Assembly (NCBI GenBank): GCA_003971905.1
Contig: RSEE01000045.1
Location: forward strand, 62,001 to 126,000
Direction: 5' to 3'
Length of the DNA: 64,000 nt
Origin: Moniliella sp. 'wahieum'
Lineage: Eukaryota > Basidiomycota > Moniliellomycetes > Moniliellales > Moniliellaceae
The notes under the pieces were generated by a model. That model did not search any database and was not told where the DNA came from. It saw nothing but the letters and a program-made list of their open reading frames with translations. Position 1 is the stretch's first letter. Each line of letters begins with the position of its first letter. This document shows positions 45,252 through 57,395 of the stretch, piece by piece. The translations under genes were made by a program, and so were the position numbers.

Positions 45252-48200
45252 ATGTCCATGCGCGAGCGCCACAGCCGCCGCCCCAGCAAGGCCTCCCGCC
45301 CCCCGCCGAGCACCCCCCCCCACCGGCGCCGCCGCCCCCGTCCCCCCCGCTCTCATCACCTACGCCGGCAGCGAGCCCCTGCTCGCCAGCCCTTCTGCGC
45401 CCATGTCCTCTCCAGCATCTCCACCCAGCTGCCCATCACCGGCATCGCCCCGCCCGCCGTCGCCCGCACCGCGCCACCGCCCCCTGCCGCCGGCGTCTGG
45501 AGCCCCGCCCCCGCGGCCAGCGAGCTCCCCCTCTCCACACCGAGCTCGTCGAGCTCGGCACCCACCTTACCCGGGTCCAAGCCGAGCAGGATGCCTTCAT
45601 CTCTCCTTCCCACGCCCTCTCCTTCCCGCTCGCCCACCTCTACCTGCTGGTCTGTGACGATGCCGAGCACTACCGCACCTCGGTCCGCGACGATATCAAC
45701 CGCTGGCACAACGTCCTCCGCCACACCCATGGCCTCCGCCTCCAGCCCGCCGAGATCCCGCACAACGGACTCCGGCCTGCGCCTCCGGCCAACGCCACCT
45801 CGGCTGCTGCTGCTGCCGCGGCCACCGCCGCCGCTGCGGAGGTCGATGCCTCCAGCCCATCCTGGATGGACAGGAGGAGCCCGAGTGGCTCATTGTGCTC
45901 ATCGCTCCGGCTGACAGCGGCACGGCCGATGCCACCTCCTCTGGCGCCAAGCGTCTCTACACCTCCTTCCAAAAGGGCTCGGTCGCTGACAAACTCAAGT
46001 CGGATTTTGGCGCGGGCCATATCGTGCAGCTGACGCGCCTTCCACCCTTGTTCCCGCCTGCGGCCATGGGGCGCTCGGGCGCTGCGCCTGGCGTTGACCC
46101 GGCATGTTTGCCGATCTCATGGCAGCACTGCGACGATCGTGTGCTGTTTCTCTGCAAACGATGGTGCGCGCGCAGGAAAGCATCCTTGCGCGCGCCGAGG
46201 CGGTGCACAATACGCTGTTGCTGCATGCCACCGGCGACGGGCTGGACCGGTTCGGTGCACGCAAGATGTGGGACTTTAGTTCGTGGATGTTGGCCAAGAC
46301 TACCTTGCCCGCACGCTGGAGGCTTTGGGCATGTTGGACGATGCATACGTTGCCTACGATGATATCGACACGACCATCCTCGCTGGCTCGCATGACCGCC
46401 TCGGGCGGAGTTGGGGGCCATCCCTACTTTTTTGCCTTGGGCGGCCTGAAGCAGGGAAACGACACGGAACCCATCATTGACCCTCGCAGGAAACCGTACC
46501 GAGAGATGCTGCAGCGGGAACGAATGACTCTCTTTGATGCACGCGTGTTTGTGTTTGCGGCGCGCACGCGCCTGTTGGCCCAACTGGGTGGCGCCGCACT
46601 CGTTCGTCTCCTCCGCGACGCAGACACGTTCCTTCCCGGCCTCGTGCGCAGCCTGACGCACGCCAGGTACGTTGCTACCTTCCTCCGGCCTATTGTGCTC
46701 TCCCCTAACCTCTCCTCTAATCCCCTCTCCAGACTATGCCCCGCCTACCTGGCTTCATGGCAGTACACCAACAGCCTTGACATTGCTCAGCATGCGTCCG
46801 AATGGTGGGGTGAACACGAAGCGAAGAAGATGGAAAAGCCACCTCCGCCTCCTTCTGTCTCAGCCGACCTCGACCGCGCCCTGGACGGGTCAGCGTTCCT
46901 GCAACACCAAAGGTGGAGGACAGCTATACGGCGTCAGCGTTCCATGCGGCCAAGGCCATTCTGCTCGGTCGGGCGCGGGCGCAGCTGGAAGTGCTCGGGG
47001 TGGAGCACAAGTTCTTGCCTGCCCTGGCCCCGTTTGCACCGGTAGGGGTCTATGCCTTCCCCAATTCGAATGGGGAGGAGCAAGCGGTATACGACGAGCA
47101 AGACCAAAAGGTCGAAGTGACCAATGAGGATCTCCTTGCCGCTTGGTAGGAGAAAATGCGTTTGACCTCCGCTACGGCGCAGCGGTAGAGACGGAGATGG
47201 CGGCGTGGATGCAAGCTCGCAAGACCGCCGGTCTGATGGGGTTACGCTACCGCGTAGGATGCCTCGCATTTTTGCGCGGGCGATACCAGGAATCGCTGGA
47301 GACGTTCGCTGCCCTCGCCGATTCGTATGCGAAGAAGGCATGAACGCGCTGGTAGAGGAACAGCTAGTCTGTGGTTGACCGCATTTGATCGTCTGGAAAA
47401 AGAGGGGGACAGCTCAGGGGATTGGATTCCGATGGCGGTACGGCTGTTGAATGCACGCTCGCTCTGAAGGAGCGGGTGCGGATGTTGCCCGTTCCCAAGA
47501 CGGGTATCAGCTCTGCCAGCCCGTGGCGTACGGACGAGTACGTGTGGGAGCGGCTACGCTCCGTCGAGCCCCCTGAGGAGGAAGGAGAGCACCATGTGAT
47601 CAATGGGTTTGTCGCGTTTTCGCTACGGGCTGCGACCAATGCGCGACGACATGCAAAGAAGAAGACGGGCTGTGCTCCGTGTAGAACTGCTTGCGCGTCT
47701 CGCGGCAGAGCTCAAGGTGGACGGGATTCGACTGAGGGTGCGCAACTCGCATCGTCCCGCCGTCTGGTTCGGATCGGACGCGCCATCGCGCGACGGTGCT
47801 CAAGTGCTTCTCCGTCCCGGCGTGAACCAACTGGACCTCTTTGCCCCGGCGCCGCCCACGGGCCGCTATGTGGTGGACCGGGCCCAAGTCCTGGTAGGGC
47901 CCTTTGCCTTTGAGTACAGTTTGCCTGTGGGGCCCTTGGACCCCGTGGCGGGACCCACCCTCTCCCCGGGCCAGGGTACGGGTGCGAAACGGCGCAGCTG
48001 ATCAACATTCCTGAAGATGGTGATGCGTGTATGCAACGCTGTCTCTTCCTGAGGACATTGTGCTGGATGCGGAGCGGATGGTAGAGATCACGCTCCATGC
48101 CGGGCGGAACCATGTCAGACCGCTGAGCTCGCCCTTTGACTCTGGCGGGAGACAGCGTGCCCCCGGACGCCCGTCTGGCCGGGGAGAAGGCGACATTGGA

Positions 48201-49903
48201 TGAAGATGCGCCGTCGGCGGGCGTCAGCGAGGTTGGCGCTACCCGTTTGACCGCGGTGGAGAATGCACCCCGGGTACAAGTGCACGACCTGGCTCCGCGC
48301 ACCGTCGCACGCGTCCTGGTCCCGCTCGATCCCATCTTGGATGCCTCGCCGGCCCAGGGCGGAGGTGGCATGGTGCACCTGCACTTGCAAGTGGACTATG
48401 TGACTAAGGTGGCCCGAGGTGGCACGCGTGCTACGCCGCAGGGGGATCTCAGGACGGCTCTGCCCATCGGAGTAGTGTCCAGGACTTTTTCCTGCTCACC
48501 CACTTGTTCTCCAAGTTTGCCGTTCTAGCCGGCGGCAACGACGCGCTACGGGCGCTCGGCCCAACTCGAGTCGCCCAACGGCCAGTTGACGGTGCATGCA
48601 CCCCCAGCGGATCAACCAACGGTCGTGACCCCCACCCAACCTGCCTCTTTTGTCTTCCGCTTGGACCCGGCCGGGAAGCCTGGGCCCGATTCGGATACCA
48701 GTGCCAATACCGATGCCAATACTCTTGCCAATACCGATTCGAATACTGATGCCAATGCCGATGCCGGTGCCGATGCTGATGCTGATGCTGGTGCCGATGC
48801 TGGTGCCAATGCTGGTACCGATGCCGACGCCAATGGCGACGCCGACGCCGAGCCGAAAGCAGCCGAGACGGATGCGAATCAAACGGGACGCGCACTCCAG
48901 TTGACCCTCTTCTTCCGCTCTCGCTCGCCGAGGAAGCTCGCCTGACCACCCTAGCCCATCTAGAGCAGCGCATTGACGAGGCCGACCCGACGGGCAAGCT
49001 GCTCTCCCCTGCCCGACGAACGTGTCTCCGCCGCGCGCTGGGGCGGCTCGTGGAGGACCGATTGGACTCGTCCCGCTACGCCTTGACGGCGAGATTCTGC
49101 TTGGCCAGTTCTCCCTGCGGGCATGGGAGGTAACGTGTGATCGCTGGGGCGTGGCCGCCGCCACGGGAGGCGAGGAGGAGACGGAACGAGATGCGATCTT
49201 GTCGGTGGTGCAGCGGGCGTTGGAAGCTGCGTCAGGCTCGTCGGCGAGAAAAGGGGACGTGGCACCGTCTGATCTTGTCTGTCGATCCACCTCGTACCTC
49301 GGTGGTGGCCGCCGTGGAGATCAAGTTGGGTCCTGGGCCCGTTCCGCTGTTGGTGGGCCAGCCACGGAAGGCCGAGGTGACGATCCGCACCTGGACCGGC
49401 TGGAAGGGCAATGCGTTGCTCCCTCCCAAAGGCGAGGAAGTGGCGGCACTGCCGGCGACAGTGGGCGAGGAAGACCCGCATTGGGAATTGACGTACGAAG
49501 TGTTGGGCGGGTACGATACCTGGCTTATGGCCGGCAAGGCGAGGGGCACCTTGCCGCTCCCGCACCTCGGCCACCTGCATGGAGGCAACCAAGTCCTGGT
49601 TCATACCATCCCCTTGACCTTGGTCCCTGTCAAGCACGGTGCGCTCCTCTTCCCTGGCGTGAGCGTGAGCGTGACGCCGAAACCGATGGGGGGCGACGTG
49701 GAGCATGCGGAACAGGCGGCGCTCGCCTCGGCCTCGGCGCCTTGGGCGCACGCTCCGACGTGCCCACGTGCGAGACGTGGCAGTCCAACGGCGCTGAACG
49801 CGCCGAGGTCGTGCCCCGCAGGTCCCGAGCCACCTTTTGGGTCGACCTGCCCAACGGCTCCCACTGGTCGTCCCAGCCTGGCACGCGCTTCGTGCCTACC
49901 TGA
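45252..49903 (+). CDS. TRS130: TRAPPII complex subunit TRS130/TRAPPC10
   Basis: A large tethering/Rab-GEF (Ypt31/Rab11) subunit acting at the late Golgi. ATG 45252 lies 249 bp after the upstream regulator. Family-like segments in order: ITYAGSEPLLAS (start of the first domain), FPLAHLYLLVCDDAEHYRTS, EWLIVLIAPADSGTA, KRLYTSFQKGSVADKLKSDF, ADLMAALRRSCAVSLQTMVR, WDFSSWMLAKDYLARTLEAL, GMLDDAYVAYDDIDTTILAG, LFDARVFVFAARTRLLAQLG, CPAYLASWQYTNSLDIAQ, GRARAQLEVLGVEHKFLPAL, FLRGRYQESLETFAALAD and beta-sandwich C-terminal segments to FWVDLPNG near the stop at 49901-49903. An intron probably lies at 46669-46732. Many one-base breaks occur. A Asp/Ala hexamer repeat is inserted near 48700-48860. Identification rests on the order of segments, not on one signature. 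Confidence 0.75.
48700..48861 (+). repeat. in-frame hexamer repeat coding Asp-Ala in TRS130
   Basis: About 27 units of gatgcc/aatgcc/gatgct/ggtgcc run in phase and encode alternating Asp (or Asn, Gly, Thr) and Ala. The array falls between two beta-rich parts of the predicted C-terminal region. Confidence 0.85.
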
Positions 49904-49974
49904 TCGCAGTGCTCCCCAACAAACCCCAACGCTAACGCCCACTCTGGATTCTGCTCCAGCGCACAGCGCACAGC

Positions 49975-52943
49975 TCACAGCGCACACCAATCCAATGCCA
50001 TTTCTATGCTTTTGCGGGACGAAAGGTGGGCTACATATGGATAGAGATGCATACATACAGCCGGGCACATTGCTCTGTGGCACCCATCGCTCAGTTGCGC
50101 GTCGACGGCGGCGGCGGCGGTCGTCGCCGTGGGGCGAGGAGGGACGTGTCGGATCCGACGCGGTACACCATGGGTTCCAAGCCAGGCGAGGTGCCAGCAG
50201 ATACGGGGGGGGACGGTGCCGGGCGTCGGGCGGGGGGCAGGGGGGAGCTCCTGCGTGGTGGCGTAGGCGACGGCGGACGGACGGGGCGGTGGTAAAGGAG
50301 CCTGAGGTAACGAGCCATTCGAAGTTACCGACGCCACCGAGGCGGCCGAGAGAGAGTTGCGTGTACCTGTGCCCCCGCCAAGCCCACGGCGTCCTGGCCA
50401 GCAGACAGTGGTTCCTCCTCCTCGGGGTTGAACAAGGCGACGGTAGGAGGTGCAGGAGGCGGGCGGTGCGGCTTGTGTTTCGCAGGTTTGGGAGGGCGAG
50501 GCGGAGGAGAAGTGGGCCGGGGGCAGGACGGAGGGATGCACCCGCCCGAAGGGAGCGGGACGGTTTGTTGCTCCGATTGATGGGGGGAGGGAAGGCTTTA
50601 GCGAGATTGACTGGCCGCTGGTCCGCCGGTCGCTGGGTGGAGGCGGCGGTCCCCGGCGCCGCGCACCGCTCGCGCGTCCATAGGTGGTGTGGGGGGGAAG
50701 AAGACAGAGGGGGGAAAGGGAGAGGCGGTGCGATCGACACTCTGCTCTGCAAGCAGGAACGCAGCAGCCGAACGAGGAGCGTCGGTCGCGTCCTTTCTGT
50801 TTTTCCTCCTCGGGATCCAGAGGCGTAGCAGGCCGTGGTGGCTTGTCTCCGCTCCTTCCCGTCCTTTACTATGGGCGGAGAGCAGAACGGGAAGAACGGC
50901 GCACCACCCCCCGGGTCGGTCTTCCGCGACCGAAGAAACAGAGGCCCGACGACGCCGGGTCGATGCCTGTCGCGCCAGTACGCTCGCCCGCCGTCCCAAG
51001 TTGGCAGGGCCGGGGCCACTTGGCTCATCAGATCTTCCATTGGGAGCAAGGGCCGTGGTATCATCAGCATCGCTAGGCCGCAGGCCCGAAGTCGACACAG
51101 CACGTGGCCGACCCTCAGTCGCCGCCTCTTGTTGGTCCTCCGTTGCTTGCAAGTTGGCATTGGCGATCTTTTGTGTCGCTGCATCGGCCTGGGCATGCGC
51201 CTGGGCCAGCGGATCGTCATCGCGTAGCTCGCCCTTGGAATCAGCCCGTTCGCGAACCACCTGAACCAGTTCCTGCACCCGGTGCATCGCTGGTCTAGCG
51301 ACACCTCTTCTGGCAGCGGAGCGCAGAAAGAAGGGTTAGGCGTTGATCCAGTACGGGTGGCTTGGCTTAGGGGACAGAGAGCCGGAAGGGGCGTGTTGCT
51401 TCGGGCATTGACCTTTTCGGGTGTGGGGACACTCTGTGCCAGGAGGAGACACCACTCGGACGAAAGACAACGGTTGCACAGCCTGATCGTGGCCGGGTCC
51501 ATCTCGCGAAACTGCTGTTGGGCCAGAATGCGGAGAAGCAGAGCACGGATTTCGGGCTGTTTTATGAGTTGGCTCGGAGCTGAGTGTTGAGCATGAGCGG
51601 GTGGAGGACGCGAAGATAAGTGTGGCGTAGGGTATCCCGTTCGTCCGGCAAGTCCTGGATTTCGCGAATGAAAATGTCAAGCAGGACCTTGAGGTCGTTG
51701 GTGTAAAAAGAGAGCAAGATCGGGGGTGGTAAAGAGGACATAGAGAAGCTTGAGAATCAAAAGCTGGATGCACATGTCCTCCTCCACGTCGTGGGAGGTG
51801 CGGTTGAGCATAAAGATAATGTTCTCGCTAAATGTTTTGCTGGCGTGCAGGCGTAGGCGAAGCACATTCACCACCAGGTTGGCCTTGGGACGGTGCTGAT
51901 CCGACTTGGTGCGCTTCTGTTGCGACACGCCACTGAGGCCACTGGCGATGGACCCGTTCGACTTGGTAGGGGGGTCAGCCAAAGAGGCAACCATGAATTG
52001 CTCGTTCAGCGCAAGCTGTGATACAGAAGGGTCAGAAGGTGCCGCCGACACTGAAAGTAAGGAGAGACGCACAATGAGAAGAATGACATGGTAGTTGAAG
52101 AACTCGTCTTGCTGGTCCCGGGTTCCTCGACCAGGTCAAACAAATGGTTGATGAACGAGGCCGAGATGCATGCCAGCTGGGACGGGTGCAGAAGTTGAAC
52201 CTTGCAAAGAAGATAAAACAGCTGGACTGCCTTGACGCGCAAGTCAGCCTGAAGTGTTGCAACGTGTGCAGGGAGCACTTCCGATGTGGGTCAGAACCGG
52301 CTGGGTCCTCGCTGTTTTGCGATGGTAGTGAGGCGTGTGGCCAAGCAGGGAGAGTGTCAGAGGTTGCTCTGAGGGGGCTGTTGAGGAGAGCGAGTCAGGT
52401 CCCCGAGTCCCTGGTCACACGGATTGGGGCATGCGCAAGATGGGCTGAGATGGGCCAGATGGAAGCGCCCAAGGAGCGAATAAGTTGAGGATCGGGGCAT
52501 TTGCTTATCCTTCGGTACACGCTGTGGTCCATAGCAGCGAGATGAAGGATGGAGGTGACGGCCATTAGCAACAAGGGCCCGGAGTTCCCTCTTTACGCAG
52601 AAGATCGACAAGCACATCGGCAACGCGGTGCCAGCGCAACTGGCAATAATACGAGCTGCCGATCCGCTCAGCTAGCAGGTCGGCCGCAGCTGGTGTGGGC
52701 AGTATCCTCGATCCTTTGGTCGAGCAACTCATACAGCACGTCAAAGGTGGCGGCAATATTGCGACGCGAAACTGGATCACGGTCGTCCTCGTCGTCAGGA
52801 TCCGGCATGGGCGGGGAGAGGGGGAAAAGGTCGTCCACTTGGGCCCAAAAGAGCGGCTGGTCGAAAGGGGCAACGGGGACGCTGGTATCATCGAGAGCGC
52901 TCACGCGGACAGGGGGAGGAGGGTCGTTGTGTGCCGTGTGCAT
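49975..52943 (-). CDS. LDB17: LDB17/SPIN90 (Dip1) family actin-patch protein
   Basis: Family members bind and activate Arp2/3 at cortical actin patches during endocytosis. From ATG 52943 ([17 protein letters not shown]) the minus strand reads [133 protein letters not shown], and the hallmark [20 protein letters not shown] with [19 protein letters not shown] Ser/Pro-rich tail follows, with polyproline segments expected to bind SH3 domains ([13 protein letters not shown]). The end is uncertain; the most open frame stops at 49975, 72 bp from the convergent TRS130 stop. Frame breaks near 52560, 52300, 52040 and 51710 are in the usual style; some may instead be introns. Confidence 0.8.
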
Positions 52944-53418
52944 GGCGAGCGCGGGGGGAGGGAGGAGGAGGGGGCGCAGGCGGACGGAGCAAGGGGTATG
53001 CGATGGCGATGGCGATGGAGATGGCGATGGCGATGGCGATGGAGACGGAGATGGAGGTGAGATGGCGACGCAGAGCGATCGCCGCCCGCCCCCCCGTTGT
53101 GAACGTCTACGCCGATGCCGCCGCCAACGCCGCATCCACGCGGTGAGTGAGCTGATGGCCGCTGATTGATGGCTGATTGCGCTGATTGAATACTGAGGAG
53201 GCCATCGATCAGCGGCTGTCTGACCGCTGATCATCCACCCACTCCGCCGCCGTCGCTCTCTCTCCGCGCCGGCCAGGGCGAAAGTTGAAATGTGACACGC
53301 AGGGTGGGCTTATCTAATCGCATGCACAGCCCAGGCTGAGTCTCAGCGCGCTGAGCTGATCGCTGATCATCGATCACCCCACTTCACGCGAATACTCAGC
53401 CCCAGGCATGGCACATGC
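52944..53418. other. divergent promoter region between LDB17 and the next plus-strand gene
   Basis: This gap carries a GATGGC/GATGGA hexamer array (52998-53058), which reads as Ser-Pro repeats in one minus frame but lies before the LDB17 ATG. It is followed by a cluster of CTGATTG and GATCAGCGG words (53150-53380). Confidence 0.5.
52998..53058. repeat. hexamer array (GATGGC)n upstream of LDB17
   Basis: About ten units of gatggc/gatgga/gacgga lie in tandem, probably in the 5' leader of LDB17. Confidence 0.8.
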
Positions 53419-53522
53419 ATGCCGCCCCTCCTTGCACCGATGTTCCCCGCACGAGTGTATGCGGGGGGGGGCGGTGACTCTGAAGCGCTCGTCCAGGTCA
53501 CCTGCGCTGCCCTCACAGCCCT

Positions 53523-53553
<31 letters not shown>

Positions 53554-56500
53554 ATGCCCCTCCTCCAGCACATCGAGCGGCAGCAGACGACGCGTGGGTG
53601 GGATCTGCTCAAGTTCTGCGCCGCCACCGACGTGTGTGCTGGCCAGCGCGGTGAGATGGCCGTCTACCGCCGGCCACGGCTGGTGGTGCGCGTCCGCACC
53701 GGCACCTGCACCCAACCGTCAGCGTCGTTGGCGTCGTCGGCGGCCGCGCCTGCGGTGGGAACCGGCCTGGGAGCTGGCTGGACCGAGTGCGAATCGCTGG
53801 TGGTGGATGTGCACTGGATTGTGGATGAGTCTCGGGTGGACGCTGTGCCTGCGCAGCTTGTGCGTCCCCCCCCCCCCCCGTTTACCAGACGCGGCCCCGC
53901 CTGCCCAGGCTGATGGCTGACCCTCCAGAGCCACAGGAGCACGTAGACCTCCAGCTGCTCTTGCGCGAATCGCAGCACGGCTATCGGTCGAGATGTCTGC
54001 CTCACAACCAACCACGTCTCTTGCGCGCCGCGCATCACCGGCTGTGGTCAAGATCTGTGCGCATGTCGTCTCCCTCCGCTACAACCAGCGCGACGGCCAG
54101 CAGCGCCGGACCGAGTTGCACTTTGGCAGTCCCCAGGACGCAGATCAGTTTCTGGCCAGCATCCAGGTAGGTCCTGTTTCCAATGCGCTGTCACGGCGCT
54201 GCAGATGCAAGCCGGCCATGCGACAGGAGGCCTGGTCGCAGTGGCGGATGCGGTTGCGGCCGCTGGACGGTGAGAGCCGGGCACTGACGGATTGGCTTGC
54301 ACTTGCTCTGCATGACACCAGGACGCATGTGCGGTGACGCGGGTGCCGTCGTGGCGGTACGATCAGCTGAGGGCACAGCAGGCCCGCCGTGTCCGCTCCC
54401 GTACCGCCGCCCCGGTGCGTCCGCAGTCGGCATTCACCCGCGCCCGCACCGCCCACCCCGACCGCCACTCTGGGCCAGCGCCAGCAGCCTCGGCCTCTCT
54501 TCTTCGCAGCCGGCGGCCTGCCATACCCCGAGCTACGCAGAGCGCCCATGTCCCCCGCTCGGCCGCCTGGGGAAGCCAGGAGCCCTGGGCGCAGGCGACC
54601 TCTTTACCCAGTCGCCGCCAGCCCGCCAGTACCGCCGCCCAGCCGGTCCCGTCGCATGGAACGGTCCCCCCGACCGCCGAACGCCCCGCTGTTGATGCTG
54701 GACGTGGAAATCTGCCCTCTCATGCCCCATCCCTCCTCCAGCAACCGCAGGCCGGCATCCGCCCCCTCTTGCCCGCCGCGCGAAGCGCGCAACAACGCAA
54801 GTCCCCCCTCGCCCGCCCTCTCTCGCCACCGTCCTCAGCAGCGTTCATCTCGCATCATGCTGCGCCCCCCGCGCCCCCCGCCCCCGCGCCTTCCCCCCAG
54901 ACCAAACACAACTCGTCAGCGCTATGGGCCGTAGCCCTGGATCTGCACCGCGCCGGACCCAAAGCAGAACCCAGCGGCTCACAACTTGGTCACCTTCCCA
55001 CCCCGACCAGGCCCCAGTAGACGCACCTCAGCATGCCAAACCTTGTCACTTGGCTTCACCGAATGCATCAGACTCTCAACCTCCGCCCCAACCCAACCGC
55101 GTTTCCCTCAAACACGGGACAAGATTACGCCAGCCATTGCGAGACCTGTGCCTCCCTTCCGCGGGTTTCTGCCACGACGAATGTAAAGACCCTTGAACAG
55201 AGACAAGAGACACGACCGAAGGTTGAGATCGTCCCTAAAGTGTCTGCGCCAGTGTCTTCTGCGCTTCCTCTGCCTCCTGCTTCCCAGTCCACGAAACAGA
55301 CCGCAAAACAGGTGGGAAACAAACCGTGGAAACAGACCATTCCAAAGTCTCCGACACATCATAAGCCTTCCACATTTCGACCTCCTGTTTCGTGACGGAT
55401 CGGGGCTCTTCAGAGACCCCTATGCCAGAACGGCGCGGAGGTTGTGCTCCCCATGCGTTACCGGCACAATCCGGGTTTCCACAGCCTGCCTCCGTGAAGA
55501 ACGTCCATTAAACCCAGAACCCAGCACCTATTGGGCACGGATGCGAACCCTCCCCACAAGCAGTAGTCTGTGGGCATCATAGAGCCTGTGCCCGCACACG
55601 ACGATCCTCCAGCGACCCCCATGGCGTGCAAAGCAGTGACCAACTCCTCTGGTCCAACCGCGGCCTGCTCGTCCGGGTCAGAGCCTCTTGCCCCACCCCG
55701 CGCACCAGTTGCAACTCCCGTTCGTGCACCAAGCACTCTGGAGTCTCCGGCTCTGCCTCTCAATACGGGCATGACACATCTCCCTGCTCACCGGCCTCGT
55801 CCACCTTCGGCGGAAAGAACAGGGATCCTGTAGTGCATGATGATTCCCCAACACAGTGGGAGAAGCCATCGTCCCGTCGTCATCCCAACAAGAGGCCCCT
55901 TGCGGCCCACCTAACGCACTGCGGCCCTCATCTCTTGGAGACACCGGGACAGACCTGCGCGATTCGCGTCCGACGAGCTCCCCCCTTCCCACCCTCCCCT
56001 CGCACCCACGTCTCCAACCGTTCCACCGCCCCCACCGCTATTACTGCTTCCACCGCTCTTACCGCCCCCACCCTTCCCACCGTACCTAGCCTTCCCACCG
56101 CTCCCACTGCTCCCACCGCTCCGATCGTTCCCATCGCACCGATCGTTGCTCCCTGCGCTCCCTGCGCTCCCTCCTCTCCCATCGCTCCCACCGTTCCCCC
56201 CACGCTCCCATCGCTCCCACCGATTCGACCGCTCCGACCGCTCCGACCGCTCCGACCGCTCCCACCTCTGCCGCTCCCACTCTGCTGCTCCGTGTCTAGC
56301 ACCCGCTGCCCGTGGGCACATCGTCCCAAACACCAGGCACCTCTCAACGAAGCGCTGATCCAGTCCCGGCAACCAACGGGAGCCAGAAGCGCACATCGCC
56401 CGTACCGGACACTATTGCGTCCGGACAAAGCAACAAGCGAGCGTGTCCTTCCTCTTCCCCTTCTTTGACTGTACCAACCAGTGCCCCCCCTCTGCCCCTA

Positions 56501-57346
56501 GCGGGCCAGAGGCAAGGGATGAACGCCCAGCAACCTCGCCGCCTCCCCCCTCAGCGGACCTACCCCACGTGCGTGGCCACCATTCCCACTCTTCCCGCCG
56601 CTCCCGCCGCTCCATTCATCCCCCACGCTCCGATCGTTCCCACTGCTCCCATCGCTCCCATCGCTCCCACGGCTCCCACGGCTCCCACTGCTCTCACCGC
56701 TCCCACGGCTCCCACCTCTGCTGCTCCATGTCTAGCACCGTTGCCCGTGGGCACATCGTCCCAACACTGGACACCTCTCTACGGAGCGCTGATCCAGTCC
56801 CAGCGACCAACGGGAGCCAGAAGCGCCGTCGCCCGTACCGGACAACACTACTGCGTCGGGGAAGAAAGCAACAAGCGCGCGTGTCCTTCCTCTTCCCGTT
56901 CTTTGACTGTACCAGCCAGTGCGCGCCCCCTCTGCCTCTGGCGGGCCGTTGTGGTAAGAGACGAACGCCCGGCAACCTCGCCGCCTGCCCCCTCAGTGGG
57001 GCCTACGCCCACGTGTGTGCCTCCTCTGCCGACATCCTCAGTCCAACCCGTGTCGCACAGCGTACCGCAGCACGAGGCACACTGCGAGCCGAGCTGGACG
57101 ATGCAACGGTGCTGCGGCGCTGTGCTAGCGTTGGGGCTGGGACCGAGCATGGACCCGTGGCCGTATGTGCCCGAGTTATGTGCGCTGGCCGGGGTGGAGG
57201 AAAGAGAGGAGCGAGCTAGTTCCACCAGCTGTGTTAACAGCCCAGCGTCACCAAGGCCATCAAGCCAACCTTCGCCTGTGCCGTCCGTGGTGGCCGTAGT
57301 GCCTACGGGGGTTACTGGGACTACCGAGGAGACTGCGCGGCGGTAG
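53419..57346 (+). CDS. unrecognised repeat-rich protein with possible N-terminal PH-like domain
   Basis: I do not recognise this gene. After an Ala-rich start, the first ~230 residues have folded-protein character: HIERQQTTRGWDLLKFCAAT, GEMAVYRRPRLVVRVR, WTECESLVVDVHWIVDESRV, EPQEHVDLQLLLRESQHG, and, after a break, VVKICAHVVSLRYNQRDGQQ with ELHFGSPQDADQFLASIQ. That last strand-helix end would suit a PH-like fold. The remainder (about 54330-57346) is low-complexity Pro/Ser/Ala sequence, with an Ala-Pro-Thr minisatellite and a 436-bp tandem duplication (56140-57025). It finishes with ELCALAGVEEREER and a stop at 57344-57346. Frames shift several times; one gene or two cannot be decided. Confidence 0.45.
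56020..56275 (+). repeat. 9-bp minisatellite (GCTCCCACC)n, array A
   Basis: Units of gctcccacc with gctccgacc and gttcccatc variants run for about 250 bp and encode Ala-Pro-Thr/Ile triplets in one frame. A shorter array of the same unit precedes the second copy of the duplicated segment (56630-56715). Confidence 0.85.
56140..57025 (+). repeat. tandem duplication, period about 436 bp
   Basis: The stretch starting tgctgctccgtgtctagcac (about 56283) recurs as tgctgctccatgtctagcac at about 56719. The two follow each other for roughly 300 bp, including gcgctgatccagtcccrrcr, accaacgggagccagaagcg and tgtccttcctcttcc. Both are preceded by the 9-bp minisatellite. Confidence 0.85.
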
Positions 57347-57395
57347 CGAGCCCCGGGGCAACCGGACGACACCCCGCGCCACTGAGCAAGGCCAG

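Noticed and set aside
49601-51502. Very long (633-residue) minus-strand frame
   Set aside because: Only parts agree with the LDB17 reading; the rest is a shadow of high-GC sequence opposite TRS130 and in the wrong frame for the LDB17 tail.
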